A stretch of DNA of 64,000 nt, from assembly GCA_050288705.1 (NCBI GenBank), contig JBNKEI010000177.1, forward strand, positions 1 to 64,000, written 5' to 3'. Within the stretch, counting starts at the first letter, position 1. Every line of letters starts with the position of its first letter. The translations under genes and the position numbers were made by a program. Below, one piece after another: positions 25,964 to 35,079 of the stretch. The notes below the pieces were generated by a model. It was given only the letters and a program-made list of their open reading frames with translations. It did not search any database and was not told where the DNA came from. Origin of the DNA: JBNKEI01 sp050288705. Its GTDB lineage: Bacteria; Myxococcota; Myxococcia; Myxococcales; UBA5297.

Positions 25964-26213
25964 TCAATGTTATGGCTCCAGCCAATTACTCGCGCCAATG
26001 GTGCGAGTTTTTCAAGTCCTTGATAGGCCTCGAAAAAAGCCTTCATTCGCCACAGATTGGAAGCGGAAAAGCCGCTGATGCCCGGAAACTCCCGCTGCAA
26101 ATCGCTAGCCAATTGTTGACAATTGCCTTGCCCCAAGTTTCACCTGCCTGCCTCTCGACGATCATCCGGCCAATGTCCCAGTACCAGCTCGGTGTTGACT
26201 GCCTTGAGTGCAA
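25964..26213 (-). pseudogene. Remnant of a YhcG/DUF1016-type nuclease gene (N-terminal domain)
   Basis: The minus strand gives, across three frames, ALKAVNTELV, then YWDIGRMIVERQAGETWGKA, then LASDLQREFPGISGFSASNL and WRMKAFFEAY, then LARVIGWSHNIDP and a stop. This is the conserved N-terminal domain of the DUF1016 (YhcG) PD-(D/E)XK nuclease family. At least two frameshifts break it and the C-terminal nuclease domain is absent. An IS605-type end lies 100 bases away. Confidence 0.8.
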
Positions 26214-26310
26214 CGTATTGTACCCTCTCTTATACCGCGGTTAGAAACAAGGACGGTGTCTCCAAATATCGTTCGGAAATCGGAGCCTTTGGCTCCTCGC
26301 TCTATCCTTC

Positions 26311-26350
26311 CCCGCCCTAAAGGACGGGGTTTGCCAAGCATCTGGATCAA
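26311..26350 (+). mobile_element. IS200/IS605-type element end, copy 1
   Basis: CCCGCCCTAAAGGACGGGG forms a short hairpin and is followed by TTTGCCAAGCATCTGGATCA. Bases 26321-26350 recur exactly at 33271-33300, and the preceding CCGCCCT.AAGG also matches. The hairpin-plus-tail layout is that of the right end of IS200/IS605 or IS1341-type elements. No transposase is attached. Confidence 0.65.
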
Positions 26351-26496
26351 TACTCCAAACCCTCACGCTTTTTGCAGGCTGCGTAATGCCAATTTCGTAA
26401 ACGCTCAAGAAGATTTCTTGATTTAGACTGTTTTTTTTTGAGCAGCCTCGTTCAACGAAATAAAATAATTAACAGTCAAACTTTCAACCACTATTA
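26351..26496. other. Short spacer after the IS end
   Basis: No gene is seen between the IS-type end and the stop of the DUF4388 gene. A T-run (TTTTTTTTTT near 26431) follows a weak hairpin and could be a terminator remnant. Confidence 0.35.
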
Positions 26497-27627
26497 TCAC
26501 TTAAGATGAACCATAGATCGTTCAATAAAACACTGTACCATTTTTAACGCATCCAATTCTTTCAAAGGAGAAACCCGCACAATCGCGCCCAGTTCTCTTT
26601 CTCCATCAATTCTTGAGAGAAGATATTTCTCTTGGGGAGTAAGCGGATATTCTTTGAGAGTATTATGAGGAATATTCAAAATAGGAATAGCTAATGGCAT
26701 ATGCAAATCTGCTCGTAATTGCTCCAAAAGTTTGGATTCTACTTCTTTAAGAAGCTCCCGAACATCGGAAGTCGGCTCAATTTCCATAACCCTGTTAAGC
26801 AATACCTCGGCCTCTGCATACTGTTGACCCGCCAGAAACTCTTTCGCATGAGAAAGAATAACCCGGGGACATGCTTCTTCTCCAACTTGATTCTCTTCTC
26901 CGCTGCAACATTCCTCGGTAGGTTTTTCGTAAGAAGGAAAAATTATACCCTGGCGATAGAAAGCGTACAATCTTTGATAAAGATGAAAATCAGTAGCATG
27001 TAGCTTAATGCAAATTTCGTCAATGGTATGTCCATCTCTAATATATTCGAACAATTTCTGGTCAAGCGATCCCGGAGGAACTGCACTTATTTTGGAATCA
27101 TCAACTTTAAGAGTAACGCGCCCCGACGGAAAAACTTGCAACATGGCTTCCCATGCGGTTTCTCGAAATTCTGCCTCTTGAATAACTTCTAGCACAGGTA
27201 CATCAATAGTTAGAACATCAACATCGAGTAATTTTTTGATGTCAAACTGAAAATATCCTTCTTTCCAGCGCAAAGCCTCCAACAACATTTCTCTATATTT
27301 AACTTTTAACACTTCCCTTAAGTTTTCCTCGGAGATTAAACCAATCATGACCAGAATTCGGCCAAGCATCACATTAGTTTCCGATTGAGTCTGAAAAGCA
27401 ACCGAAAGCTGTTCCTCAGAAACGTGGCCAAAGTTAATTAAAAACTGCCCTAAATATTCGCGAGGGTCGTTGGAAGAGGTACTGACAATTGCTCCTTTTT
27501 GAAGAGTGAACGTTTTCTTAATGCCTCTGCTTTCTACCACCAAGTTTCCGCAAAGAGCACGATTACCCAAATAGAGAACCAGGTCGCTCAGCGGCATAGT
27601 ACTAAATGTTCCTGACAACCCATGCAT
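26497..27627 (-). CDS. DUF4388 (PATAN) domain protein
   Basis: 376 residues, cytoplasmic. The N-terminal DUF4388 domain (about 1-110) begins MHGLSGTFSTMPLSDLVLYL with GNLVVESRGIKKTFTLQKGA. A second helical part follows with GRILVMIGLISEENLREVL, then a TPR-like pair around 255-300 (AKEFLAGQQYAEAEVLLNRV) and a C-terminal winged-helix-like end (PLTPQEKYLLSRIDGERELG). DUF4388 proteins are abundant in Myxococcota and Deltaproteobacteria and are associated with signalling and motility, but the biochemical role is not established. Monocistronic. Confidence 0.85.
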   Translation of the reverse strand: MHGLSGTFSTMPLSDLVLYLGNRALCGNLVVESRGIKKTFTLQKGAIVSTSSNDPREYLGQFLINFGHVSEEQLSVAFQTQSETNVMLGRILVMIGLISEENLREVLKVKYREMLLEALRWKEGYFQFDIKKLLDVDVLTIDVPVLEVIQEAEFRETAWEAMLQVFPSGRVTLKVDDSKISAVPPGSLDQKLFEYIRDGHTIDEICIKLHATDFHLYQRLYAFYRQGIIFPSYEKPTEECCSGEENQVGEEACPRVILSHAKEFLAGQQYAEAEVLLNRVMEIEPTSDVRELLKEVESKLLEQLRADLHMPLAIPILNIPHNTLKEYPLTPQEKYLLSRIDGERELGAIVRVSPLKELDALKMVQCFIERSMVHLK

Positions 27628-27884
27628 AAGCAGAATTTTCTCTTGGCAAGGCGGTCTTAAGCAATGCCCATTCGTAAAAATATTTGCTAAAAATCCGCCG
27701 ACATGTCAGCCCAATTCCTTACCATGTCAAAAGCTATTTTACTTACCGTGCTTAGTTTAATACAATGGATACTCTAAATATTCGCTCCAAAGTAGCGTAT
27801 GGTGTTTCGCAGCGGATTTTTTCGGCATCGTGCTCGTTAAAAGCTTACACAGTACAGAAGCACAACTTTTTCGGGAGCATTTTG

Positions 27885-30386
27885 ATGAGACAAAAGCTTA
27901 ATTTATGGTTGTGGGTCATTACTCTGATAGCAGTTGGGAACCTTGGTGTTTCCTTAGCCACCGCAAAAACCAGCCCTTCCACGGTGCTACGCCGAACAGA
28001 CAATGCACTTGGCTCGCAAATGGTAGACCTGGCTTCCAAGTTTGCCGGCAATTCGGTTAATCCTGGCGAAGACAAGACTCTATCTCCTTACCTTTACGTG
28101 GCTGATGGCAACCCCGACACCGAACGCCTTCCTTTGAAAGAAACCTCAGCACAGGTACAAATCGCCGGGGTCATTGCCAAAGTCAAAGTTAAACAGGTTT
28201 TTGAAAACACCGGCTCCAAGCCTATTGAGGCAATTTATGTCTTTCCTGCTTCAACCCGCGCTGCAGTACACGGAATGCGCATGAAAATTGGCGAGCGCAC
28301 CATAATAGCCAAAATCGACAAAAAAGCACAGGCTCGCCAGCAATATGAAACCGCCAAATCAAAAGGAAAACGCGCTTCGCTATTGGAGCAAGAGAGGCCC
28401 AATGTTTTCACCATGAATGTGGCAAATATTATGCCCCGAGACCGTATTGAAGTAGAACTTGATTATTCGGAATTATTGATTCCAGAAAATGCAACTTACG
28501 AGTTTGTTTATCCAACAGTTGTTGGCCCAAGATATGGCGGCGGAACTAACCCAAAAAAAGATCGATGGATTGCTAATCCCTATTTATCGGAAGGAGCAAA
28601 AGAGCCCTATCGGTTTGATATCGCTGTCCATTTAGAAACCGGCATTGCTCTTAAAGAATTAAGCTCTCCTTCGCACAAATTAGCCGTCAACTATCTATCC
28701 AAGTCAAGCGCGAATGTGCGTCTGCAAGAATCAGGCGGAGGCAATCGCGATTTTGTTCTGCATTATAAACTTGCAGGAAACAAAATCGAAACCGGATTGC
28801 TATTATGGAAAGACAAAAAAGAAAGTTTCTTCTTAGCTATGTTAGAACCTCCTATCCGACCTGATAATTCGCAAATACCTCCGCGCGAATACATTTTTCT
28901 GCTCGATGTTTCTGGCTCTATGCATGGTTTTCCATTGAATACCGCGAAAGTATTGGCCAAAAACCTTCTTTCTCAATTGCGCCCCACCGACATGTTCAAT
29001 ATTGCCATGTTTTCTGGAGGCAGTTACGTTATGTCTCCGCAAGGCTCTGTGCCTGCAACTGCCGCAAACATTCGGCACGCAGAACAAATTATTTCCAAAC
29101 AGACCGGGGGCGGAGGCACTGAATTAATGGGCGGGCTAACAACTGCCTATAGCATTCCCAAAAAAGTTCCCGGCTTATCTCGCTCGGTAGTAGTAGTAAC
29201 CGATGGCTACGTGGGAGTAGAAGCACAGGCTTTTAAATTTATTCGCGAGCATCTAAGCGAGGCTAATCTTTTTGCTTTTGGAATTGGCTCCAGCGTAAAC
29301 CGGGGACTAATTGAAGCCATGGCTCGGGCTGGGCAAGGAGAACCGTTTATAGTATTAGACCCCTCTAAAGCGACAGCACAAGCGCAGAAACTGCAAACTT
29401 ACATTCAATACCCCGTTTTGTCTAATATTTCGGTTAAATTCACTAATTTCGACGCTCGTGAGGTAGCGCCTTATCATTTACCCGACTTAATGGCTTCTCG
29501 CCCATTAGTACTATTCGGGAAATTCCAGGGCGAACCCCATGGTAAAATTCAAATTGCTGGCTATAGCGGTAAAGGAAAATACATCACCTCTTTAAAAGTA
29601 AACCCCAAGGCGCTAAAAGAAGAAAATAAGCCCATCCGCTGGTTATGGGCGCGAAAATGGGTTTCTTTATTAGATGACCAATACCATTTGACCGCGGCTA
29701 AGGAGGTAGAAGAAGCCATTACTGACCTAGGGCTTACCTATACTCTGCTAACCTCCTTTACCTCGTTTGTCGCCATTGATTCAAAAATAGCCAACAAAAC
29801 GGGAACGTTGGGAAAAGTCAACCAGCCGCTTCCTCTTCCAAAAGGTGTTTCCAATATGGCGGTTTCGGCTAGCTCTCCAGCAGGTTTTGCTAAGTCTGCC
29901 CAGCCTCTGCGAAGATTTCAAAGTACTCCTCGGCCGACACCAACAATGCCCGCAATGGCGCCAGCGGAGAGGGCTGCTGCTCCTAGATCAGGAAAAAGAT
30001 ATAAGACCGAAAAAATGAAATCCCGCCTAGATAGCGATAAGGAACTCAGGGAAGAAAAAGACAGTTCTGCTAAATTGCGCGTGGCTAACAAATGGAAAGT
30101 TGTCATCACTAAGTCTTGGCAAGTAACCAATACAAAGTTCGTTTTGGAAGCAATTAAAAAACAACTTAACTTGGTTAGTAACTGCCCAGCTCTAGGCTCA
30201 ATTACCATAAAGCTTTCCATCGACAAAAATGGCAAAGTAATTAAGATTCAGTTTATTAATAAAAAAACAAATCAGGCCATAGCAGCATGTGTACAGCCTA
30301 AACTAATTGGCCTAGTAAGCAAAACTGTCGCCACCAAAGCAGAAACTGGCCTAGTAGAGCTAACGGTTACCGCTATTGCTAAATAG
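27885..30386 (+). CDS. VIT and von Willebrand A domain secreted/membrane protein
   Basis: About 833 residues from the ATG at 27885, which has GGGAG upstream; an earlier in-frame ATG at 27765 lacks a signal peptide context. A signal peptide covers about 1-28 (LWLWVITLIAVGNLGVSLAT). A VIT domain lies at about 65-195 (VKVKQVFENTGSKPIEAIYV, with ARQQYETAKSKGKRASLLEQ). A vWA domain lies at about 325-500 with the metal site FLLDVSGSMHG. After a Pro/Ala/Arg-rich linker, the last about 100 residues look like the AgmX/PglI or TonB-type C-terminal fold (LGSITIKLSIDKNGKVIKIQ). The architecture resembles inter-alpha-trypsin inhibitor heavy chains. Role probably adhesion or envelope assembly. Confidence 0.88.
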   Translation: MRQKLNLWLWVITLIAVGNLGVSLATAKTSPSTVLRRTDNALGSQMVDLASKFAGNSVNPGEDKTLSPYLYVADGNPDTERLPLKETSAQVQIAGVIAKVKVKQVFENTGSKPIEAIYVFPASTRAAVHGMRMKIGERTIIAKIDKKAQARQQYETAKSKGKRASLLEQERPNVFTMNVANIMPRDRIEVELDYSELLIPENATYEFVYPTVVGPRYGGGTNPKKDRWIANPYLSEGAKEPYRFDIAVHLETGIALKELSSPSHKLAVNYLSKSSANVRLQESGGGNRDFVLHYKLAGNKIETGLLLWKDKKESFFLAMLEPPIRPDNSQIPPREYIFLLDVSGSMHGFPLNTAKVLAKNLLSQLRPTDMFNIAMFSGGSYVMSPQGSVPATAANIRHAEQIISKQTGGGGTELMGGLTTAYSIPKKVPGLSRSVVVVTDGYVGVEAQAFKFIREHLSEANLFAFGIGSSVNRGLIEAMARAGQGEPFIVLDPSKATAQAQKLQTYIQYPVLSNISVKFTNFDAREVAPYHLPDLMASRPLVLFGKFQGEPHGKIQIAGYSGKGKYITSLKVNPKALKEENKPIRWLWARKWVSLLDDQYHLTAAKEVEEAITDLGLTYTLLTSFTSFVAIDSKIANKTGTLGKVNQPLPLPKGVSNMAVSASSPAGFAKSAQPLRRFQSTPRPTPTMPAMAPAERAAAPRSGKRYKTEKMKSRLDSDKELREEKDSSAKLRVANKWKVVITKSWQVTNTKFVLEAIKKQLNLVSNCPALGSITIKLSIDKNGKVIKIQFINKKTNQAIAACVQPKLIGLVSKTVATKAETGLVELTVTAIAK

Positions 30387-30414
30387 TTAGCGCTAAGTAA
30401 TAGCTGGTATTAGT

Positions 30415-30450
30415 GAGTTGGTTGGCCTTCCCCCAAAGATCAACCAACTC
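30415..30450. terminator. Hairpin between convergent VIT/vWA and photolyase genes
   Basis: GAGTTGGTTG (30415-30424) and CAACCAACTC (30441-30450) form a perfect 10-bp stem with a 16-base loop. The right arm covers the photolyase stop codon. It probably ends transcription from both sides, although the T-tract is weak. Confidence 0.6.
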
Positions 30451-31909
30451 CATAACATTCAAGGTATTTTCTGATTTTTAGTTTTCTGCGCGTTGAATCG
30501 GAACTCATATATCGAACTTTTCCAAAAATAGGTCGCTCAGGGCCCCAGGGACGATCGTAGCGTCCTAACACCCAGAAAATGCCGCTGTAAGAATTGGGAT
30601 CGCGTCCATCAAGGGCGTAGCGATTATTGAGCTCAATCATCCGCGCAACTGCGATTTTTGGGGAGGGCGACCATTCCAATATTTTTTTCCCCCACAACAT
30701 TCTTAAGTAATTATGAATACGCCCTTCCCAAACTAGTTGTCGTTGAGCAGCATTCCATATTTCATCGTGAGTGTTAGCTGTTTCTAAGGTAGGTAAGTCA
30801 TACTGAAAAGGCCGTGGGTCAGCAGAATGGCCATCCAATGTTTGCCTTGACCACATAGGCAGCGAGCAATAATGGTCGTATTGGTCGTGATTCATGCAGA
30901 AGTTAAAGCCAATTTCCCTCCAAGTAATTACCTGGTCTAGAAAACTTTCGGCGTTATTGTCCATCCCCCACCATCCATGGCTTTTTCCAAGGTTTTTTTG
31001 CTTAATGCTTTTTAATGTCCATTTTTGTCTATTGGATAATTCAAAAAAAACTTGATGGGTTGAGATGTGTCCGAAATGCAAATAAGGAGAAAGCTGGCTG
31101 CTTACATTCAAATCGGGATGATTTCGATGGGCATCATATACTGCAAGTCGTTGCTCAATAAAACGATTCAAAAAAGTAAGACCGTTTTTACTGCCTCCAG
31201 TAATTCCATCGACTGGTAGAACGTTATGATTAATTGGAAGCGAGTCTAATCCCTTTTGCCTTTTTAAGATAGAAATAGAAACCGGAGGCCAAAATTTGGC
31301 AATATGCGAAGGAATGTTGACCGAAATAGAAGGAAGACTTGCTAAAGGGTTCGGCGAAGGAAACTGCCAATGTTTCTGGAGATTTTTTTGAAAAAACCGT
31401 CGAAAAGATGGCGCTGTTGAAAATGCGCCTGGCGCAGAGCGTAAAGGAAGCAATCCATTAGAGTCTATGCACTCCATGCGCACAGGACATTGTTGGGAGC
31501 CCAAACTCAAAGCCAAAGGGAAGAAGAAATTGGGGTGATCGTCGGTCACCACTACACACGCATGCTGAGCAAGCGTTGCTAAATGATGCCTGGAAGCCGA
31601 TCGATGGGGCTCAAGATATGGATAGTAGGTGACCGATGAGTTATTCAATTCCAAATACTGCTCAGCCATTCCGTCTAAAATAAAGCGATGAAAACGTTCG
31701 CTTGCCCAGCGATAGCCGCAGCGCAATGGCTCAAAAATAATTAGAGGCTTACTCAGCTCAAGACACCATTCGACAGCGCGATCCAGGCTAAAATTCCAAC
31801 GCAGCCGACGAAAAGCGGTCATCCAATAAAGAACATACTTGCCTCCAGTGTTAACTGGGCTGGCATTGCACTGACGAACTCTTATTTGGAGAATCGGTTG
31901 CAAACTCAT
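30440..31909 (-). CDS. phr: Class II CPD photolyase
   Basis: About 489 residues from the ATG at 31909 (GGGAG eleven bases upstream). It repairs cyclobutane pyrimidine dimers with light, using FAD. Class II features: NTGGKYVLYWMTAFRRLRWN at the N-terminal antenna domain, then in the FAD domain FLDQVITWREIGFNFCMNHD, ETANTHDEIWNAAQRQLVWE, IHNYLRMLWGKKILEWS, ALDGRDPNSYSGIFWVLG and YDRPWGPERPIFGKVRYMS. Normal length for the family. It diverges from the methyltransferase with only five bases between start codons. Confidence 0.93.
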   Translation of the reverse strand: MSLQPILQIRVRQCNASPVNTGGKYVLYWMTAFRRLRWNFSLDRAVEWCLELSKPLIIFEPLRCGYRWASERFHRFILDGMAEQYLELNNSSVTYYPYLEPHRSASRHHLATLAQHACVVVTDDHPNFFFPLALSLGSQQCPVRMECIDSNGLLPLRSAPGAFSTAPSFRRFFQKNLQKHWQFPSPNPLASLPSISVNIPSHIAKFWPPVSISILKRQKGLDSLPINHNVLPVDGITGGSKNGLTFLNRFIEQRLAVYDAHRNHPDLNVSSQLSPYLHFGHISTHQVFFELSNRQKWTLKSIKQKNLGKSHGWWGMDNNAESFLDQVITWREIGFNFCMNHDQYDHYCSLPMWSRQTLDGHSADPRPFQYDLPTLETANTHDEIWNAAQRQLVWEGRIHNYLRMLWGKKILEWSPSPKIAVARMIELNNRYALDGRDPNSYSGIFWVLGRYDRPWGPERPIFGKVRYMSSDSTRRKLKIRKYLECYGVG

Positions 31910-31914
31910 GTTAT

Positions 31915-33123
31915 ATGACTCCCATGGCAAATCTCCGACTTCATCTTGCAAAAGACCTCGCTCGACACCTTAGGGCTGGCCATCCGTGGGTTTACCAGCA
32001 AGCCCTGGCCAAACTCCCCAAAGTACCTGCCGGAGCGATAGTGGACATTGTAGACAAGAACCGATTTGTGGCTCGCGGCTACTTCGACCCTCATTCCACT
32101 ATTAGTGTTCGCATTCTAACTAGGGAAGAATCCGAAAAAGTTGACGGGGCTTTTTTTCGCCGCCGTTTTGGTGCCGCGTTAGCGCTGCGACAGAACCTAG
32201 TTAGCAGTGCAAAAACAGACAGTTTTCGTTGGGTTCATGGAGAAGCCGACGGCTTACCAGGAGTTATTGTTGATTTGTATGGTAATTTTGCGGTGCTCAA
32301 ACTTTATTCTGCAGGATTAGTTCCCCATCGGGAAACTATTTTAAGCGCCATGCAAGCCACCTTGCCTTCACTTCGTGGGGTTGTCGGGCGTGATGGACGA
32401 GATTACTCGGAACATGAGGAACGAGAAGGAACTTCTAACGGAGGAACAGTATTGTGGGGAGAAAGCGCTCCCCACATTCTTACCATTCAGGAAAATGGGG
32501 CCAAATTTTTAGTAGACATTTATGGCGGGCAAAAAACTGGTTTTTTTCTCGATCAGCGAGAAAACCGATATTTAGTACGCGACCTTGCACAAGGGCGTAA
32601 TACCCTTAATTGCTATGCTTATTCTGGTGGCTTTTCGGTAAATGCAGCTTTAGGAAACGCCAAGCAGGTTACCAGCATTGATATCGATGCTGACGCTATT
32701 GCGCTGTGTAGGCAAAATTTCAAAGAAAATGGCATTGCTCCTGAAAACCACGATTTTCTGGCAGCAGACGTTCCCAATGCTTTGAAAGCATTTGCGGCGC
32801 AAAATCGAAAATTCGACCTAATTATTCTCGACCCCCCTGCTTTTGCCAAAACACAAAAAGCCGCCGAAGCTGCTTATGATGGCTATGCCAGTTTAAACCG
32901 CACGGCGTTAGCACTTCTAAATAAAGACGGAATTCTTTGCAGCGCAAGCTGCACTACTCGCATTTCCGGAGAACAATTTTTCGATGCCATTAAAGAAGCC
33001 GCTTACAAAGCGGAAATGGACTTGCAAATGATTCACCAGCGTTTTCAACCACCCGACCATCCAGTTCTTCTACAGTTTCCCGAAGGCCGTTATTTGAAGT
33101 TTTTCGTTCTGCGGCGGGTATAG
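31915..33123 (+). CDS. rlmI: RlmI-like class I SAM-dependent rRNA methyltransferase
   Basis: 402 residues (399 if the ATG at 31924 is used). An N-terminal PUA domain (about 1-80) has HLRAGHPWVYQQAL; a central region is followed by the Rossmann methyltransferase domain with TLNCYAYSGGFSVNAALGNA (motif I), VTSIDIDADAI and the catalytic FDLIILDPPAFAK, plus the second Cys in GILCSASCTTRIS. In E. coli RlmI makes m5C1962 of 23S rRNA. The C-terminus DHPVLLQFPEGRYLKFFVLR is typical. Because close homologues such as RlmK-like enzymes exist, the exact target is inferred. Confidence 0.9.
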   Translation: MTPMANLRLHLAKDLARHLRAGHPWVYQQALAKLPKVPAGAIVDIVDKNRFVARGYFDPHSTISVRILTREESEKVDGAFFRRRFGAALALRQNLVSSAKTDSFRWVHGEADGLPGVIVDLYGNFAVLKLYSAGLVPHRETILSAMQATLPSLRGVVGRDGRDYSEHEEREGTSNGGTVLWGESAPHILTIQENGAKFLVDIYGGQKTGFFLDQRENRYLVRDLAQGRNTLNCYAYSGGFSVNAALGNAKQVTSIDIDADAIALCRQNFKENGIAPENHDFLAADVPNALKAFAAQNRKFDLIILDPPAFAKTQKAAEAAYDGYASLNRTALALLNKDGILCSASCTTRISGEQFFDAIKEAAYKAEMDLQMIHQRFQPPDHPVLLQFPEGRYLKFFVLRRV

Positions 33124-33559
33124 TTCTTCGCTTCTTGTGGCAATTGAAAATGTATATGATTTAAAGTTAACAATTTATTAAAACAATTTGTAGGAAAAAG
33201 TTTAAAAAGAGGCGGCAGCAACAGGAACATTCTAAGATAAATACTTACATGGACATCCTCACCGCCCTGAAGGACGGGGTTTGCCAAGCATCTGGATCAA
33301 AATGCTTTTTATTAGCATTTAGGCTTGCCCTCTTGCTTGGTCACTATCATATTTCTGTTGTCGGAAAACAAGTCAAATACCCCTTCTCTTTTACCTGTTG
33401 CGCCAAATAGAACTTGAAGGGATTCGCAATATTACTAAAAGGCGCTACCGGGGCATTTTTTACTGTTACATAATATCCATTATAGGTTCCTGAACTGAAA
33501 ATAAAAAATGCCAGCATAAAGTGATTTTGAATTCTACTAACTATTGTGGAAAATACCAA
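33124..33559. other. AT-rich spacer with an IS-type end and an unassigned open frame
   Basis: 436 bases between rlmI and vapC. It contains the IS605-type end listed separately. On the minus strand an open frame of 70 codons (33347-33559) directly follows the vapC stop and includes NGYYVTVKNAPVAPFSNIAN, which looks protein-like, but it has no ribosome site and no recognised relative. It may be the decayed end of another gene. Confidence 0.4.
33258..33300 (+). mobile_element. IS200/IS605-type element end, copy 2
   Basis: CCGCCCTGAAGGACGGGG forms a hairpin, preceded by CATCCTCA as in many IS605-type right ends, and followed by the same 30-base tail as at 26321-26350 (exact match). No transposase gene is beside it, so it is an orphan end or a non-autonomous element. 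Confidence 0.65.
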
Positions 33560-33991
33560 TCAATTGAATTTGCCGCTCGGCATGATTGTCGGAATGTTTT
33601 GACGCTTATTACGACGATAGATTTTAAAATCATTATCTAATGTTAAGATTATGCTGTGTGGCTCGACCTCGGTCATTCGTACAAGACAGGCATCTGCAAG
33701 AGACATGGGGACATTTGCGAATTTTTTCATAAGTCCTTGCAAAGCATCGATTTCCATCGAAATCCTAAAATCAATGCATAAAATTTCTTTTGAAAGAAGC
33801 GTCATAACAGCGTTTGCACCACCTGCTATTCGGCTCAAAAGAAAACATGCCTCGGATATAACAGCTTCGCATGTAAATATTGGTGGCTCAATCACATCAA
33901 GTGTATCGCGAACCCATGAGTTATATCGATCTCGCCGATTCAAGAGAGCAACAAGTGGTCCTGTATCAATTAAGATATTGTCACTTCCCAT
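33560..33991 (-). CDS. vapC: VapC-like PIN-domain toxin
   Basis: 143-residue PIN-domain ribonuclease. Likely catalytic acids: Asp9 in NILIDTGPLVALL, the Glu in AVISEACFLLSR, the Asp in MSLADACLVRM and the Asp in LTLDNDFKIYR. PIN toxins cleave tRNA or rRNA when freed from their antitoxin. It overlaps the upstream antitoxin gene by 11 bases, the usual antitoxin-first order. All acidic positions appear present, so it should be active. Confidence 0.9.
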   Translation of the reverse strand: MGSDNILIDTGPLVALLNRRDRYNSWVRDTLDVIEPPIFTCEAVISEACFLLSRIAGGANAVMTLLSKEILCIDFRISMEIDALQGLMKKFANVPMSLADACLVRMTEVEPHSIILTLDNDFKIYRRNKRQNIPTIMPSGKFN

Positions 33992-34211
33992 AGCCTGTCA
34001 TGTATTCCAAATTAGTAGACAAATCGGAAGGACCTTCAAGAGTTGGCGTAGACTCATCAACCATTGCCGTCACCGAACATCTCTTGCTGCCTTTAGCGAG
34101 AAGCTCGATTGCCTCACGAAACAACGCGGATCGACTCAATTTACGACGGCGAGCAAGATCGCTGAGGGTGGCGTCGAGTTGATCTGATAACTTGAAGGAC
34201 ACGGTTCGCAT
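33981..34211 (-). CDS. vapB: Ribbon-helix-helix (CopG-like) antitoxin
   Basis: 76 residues. The N-terminal ribbon-helix-helix (MRTVSFKLSDQLDATLSDLA, then RRRKLSRSALFREAIELLAK) binds DNA; the acidic C-terminal tail should wrap the PIN toxin. It precedes and overlaps vapC. Such pairs repress their own promoter: just upstream, TAATACC occurs twice (near 34213 and 34238), a possible operator. Confidence 0.88.
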   Translation of the reverse strand: MRTVSFKLSDQLDATLSDLARRRKLSRSALFREAIELLAKGSKRCSVTAMVDESTPTLEGPSDLSTNLEYMTGYGK

Positions 34212-34474
34212 AGTAATACCCCAATGACGCTAGTGTAATACCTTAAGAGATAGAAATCAAACTCGTTGTAGCCTCGGATCTATCGAAAATGACCTTATCG
34301 TCCGAAACGCAGTCTATCGGGATGACAACCTATCTAGCTTACTTTCAGTCCTGTCAACTTTACATAACGTATATCATCGACCCCTAGAATATTGGTCCTC
34401 TGGAATAGAAAAGATCAGCAATTTTCATGACTGTAGTCGTATCAAGAAAACTGATACTGCCACCCCGGAACTGC

Positions 34475-34765
34475 CTAAGCGCTTAAATTGGCTTCCTTGC
34501 CCAACTCTATTTCTCGCCGAGTAGCGAGCCCTCGATCAACATTTGCCTCCAGTGGACGGACGTACTCATCTAGTTCGTATTGGTATGAAATGGTCCGAGG
34601 CAAAGACCGCCGGCCCAGATTTCCAGGCGTCAATAACCACCGTTTCGCTGAGAAACAGTATTCTTTAAACCTTCTTTCGAACTGTCCTTTCTTGAGCATA
34701 CGAAATGATTCCACTCCTGCGATAGTGGCTTGAGCGGCATTTGAAGTCGAGCAGCTTATGACCAC
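34475..34765 (-). pseudogene. Fragment resembling the C-terminal end of an IS6-type transposase
   Basis: The minus strand reads NAAQATIAGVESFRMLKKGQ, which resembles the conserved end of IS6-family DDE transposases (consensus like SA..T.AG.E...M..KGQ). The catalytic part is missing and the remaining frame towards 34475 is unrelated, so this is a fragment. The surrounding 34212-34474 and 34766-35079 contain no gene that can be supported. Confidence 0.5.
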
Positions 34766-35079
34766 GTTCGATACCGAGGCGCCAGCCCTTATGGTTTAGA
34801 GCGCCAGGAAATCCGACGTCTCAAACCACAGGGTGAAGTTTTTTAGTTGGATTATTGACTCTTTTGGCTACCTAGCCTCGTTTATCCTTGGGCTTTTTCT
34901 GCTGCCGCAGGCAGCCTTCGTTCAACAATTTTTGGAAAGTTTTGAAGCGCATGAAGCTACAAAAAATAGTAATTGCATTTCAATCTGCAATTGTTGATAA
35001 GATAATGAAGCATTATGCTATGTCTTCAACCTACATTTCAGCATAGAGGTGCGCCATAGATTGGAACCCATTTATACTT
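34766..35079. other. Intergenic region before the papain-like gene
   Basis: 314 bases with no supported gene. The last 100 bases are AT-rich and should carry the promoter of the peptidase gene. Confidence 0.4.

Noticed and set aside
33651..34187. Plus-strand open frame of 178 codons opposite vapBC
   Set aside because: Both minus-strand genes have recognisable PIN and ribbon-helix-helix motifs with the expected overlap.
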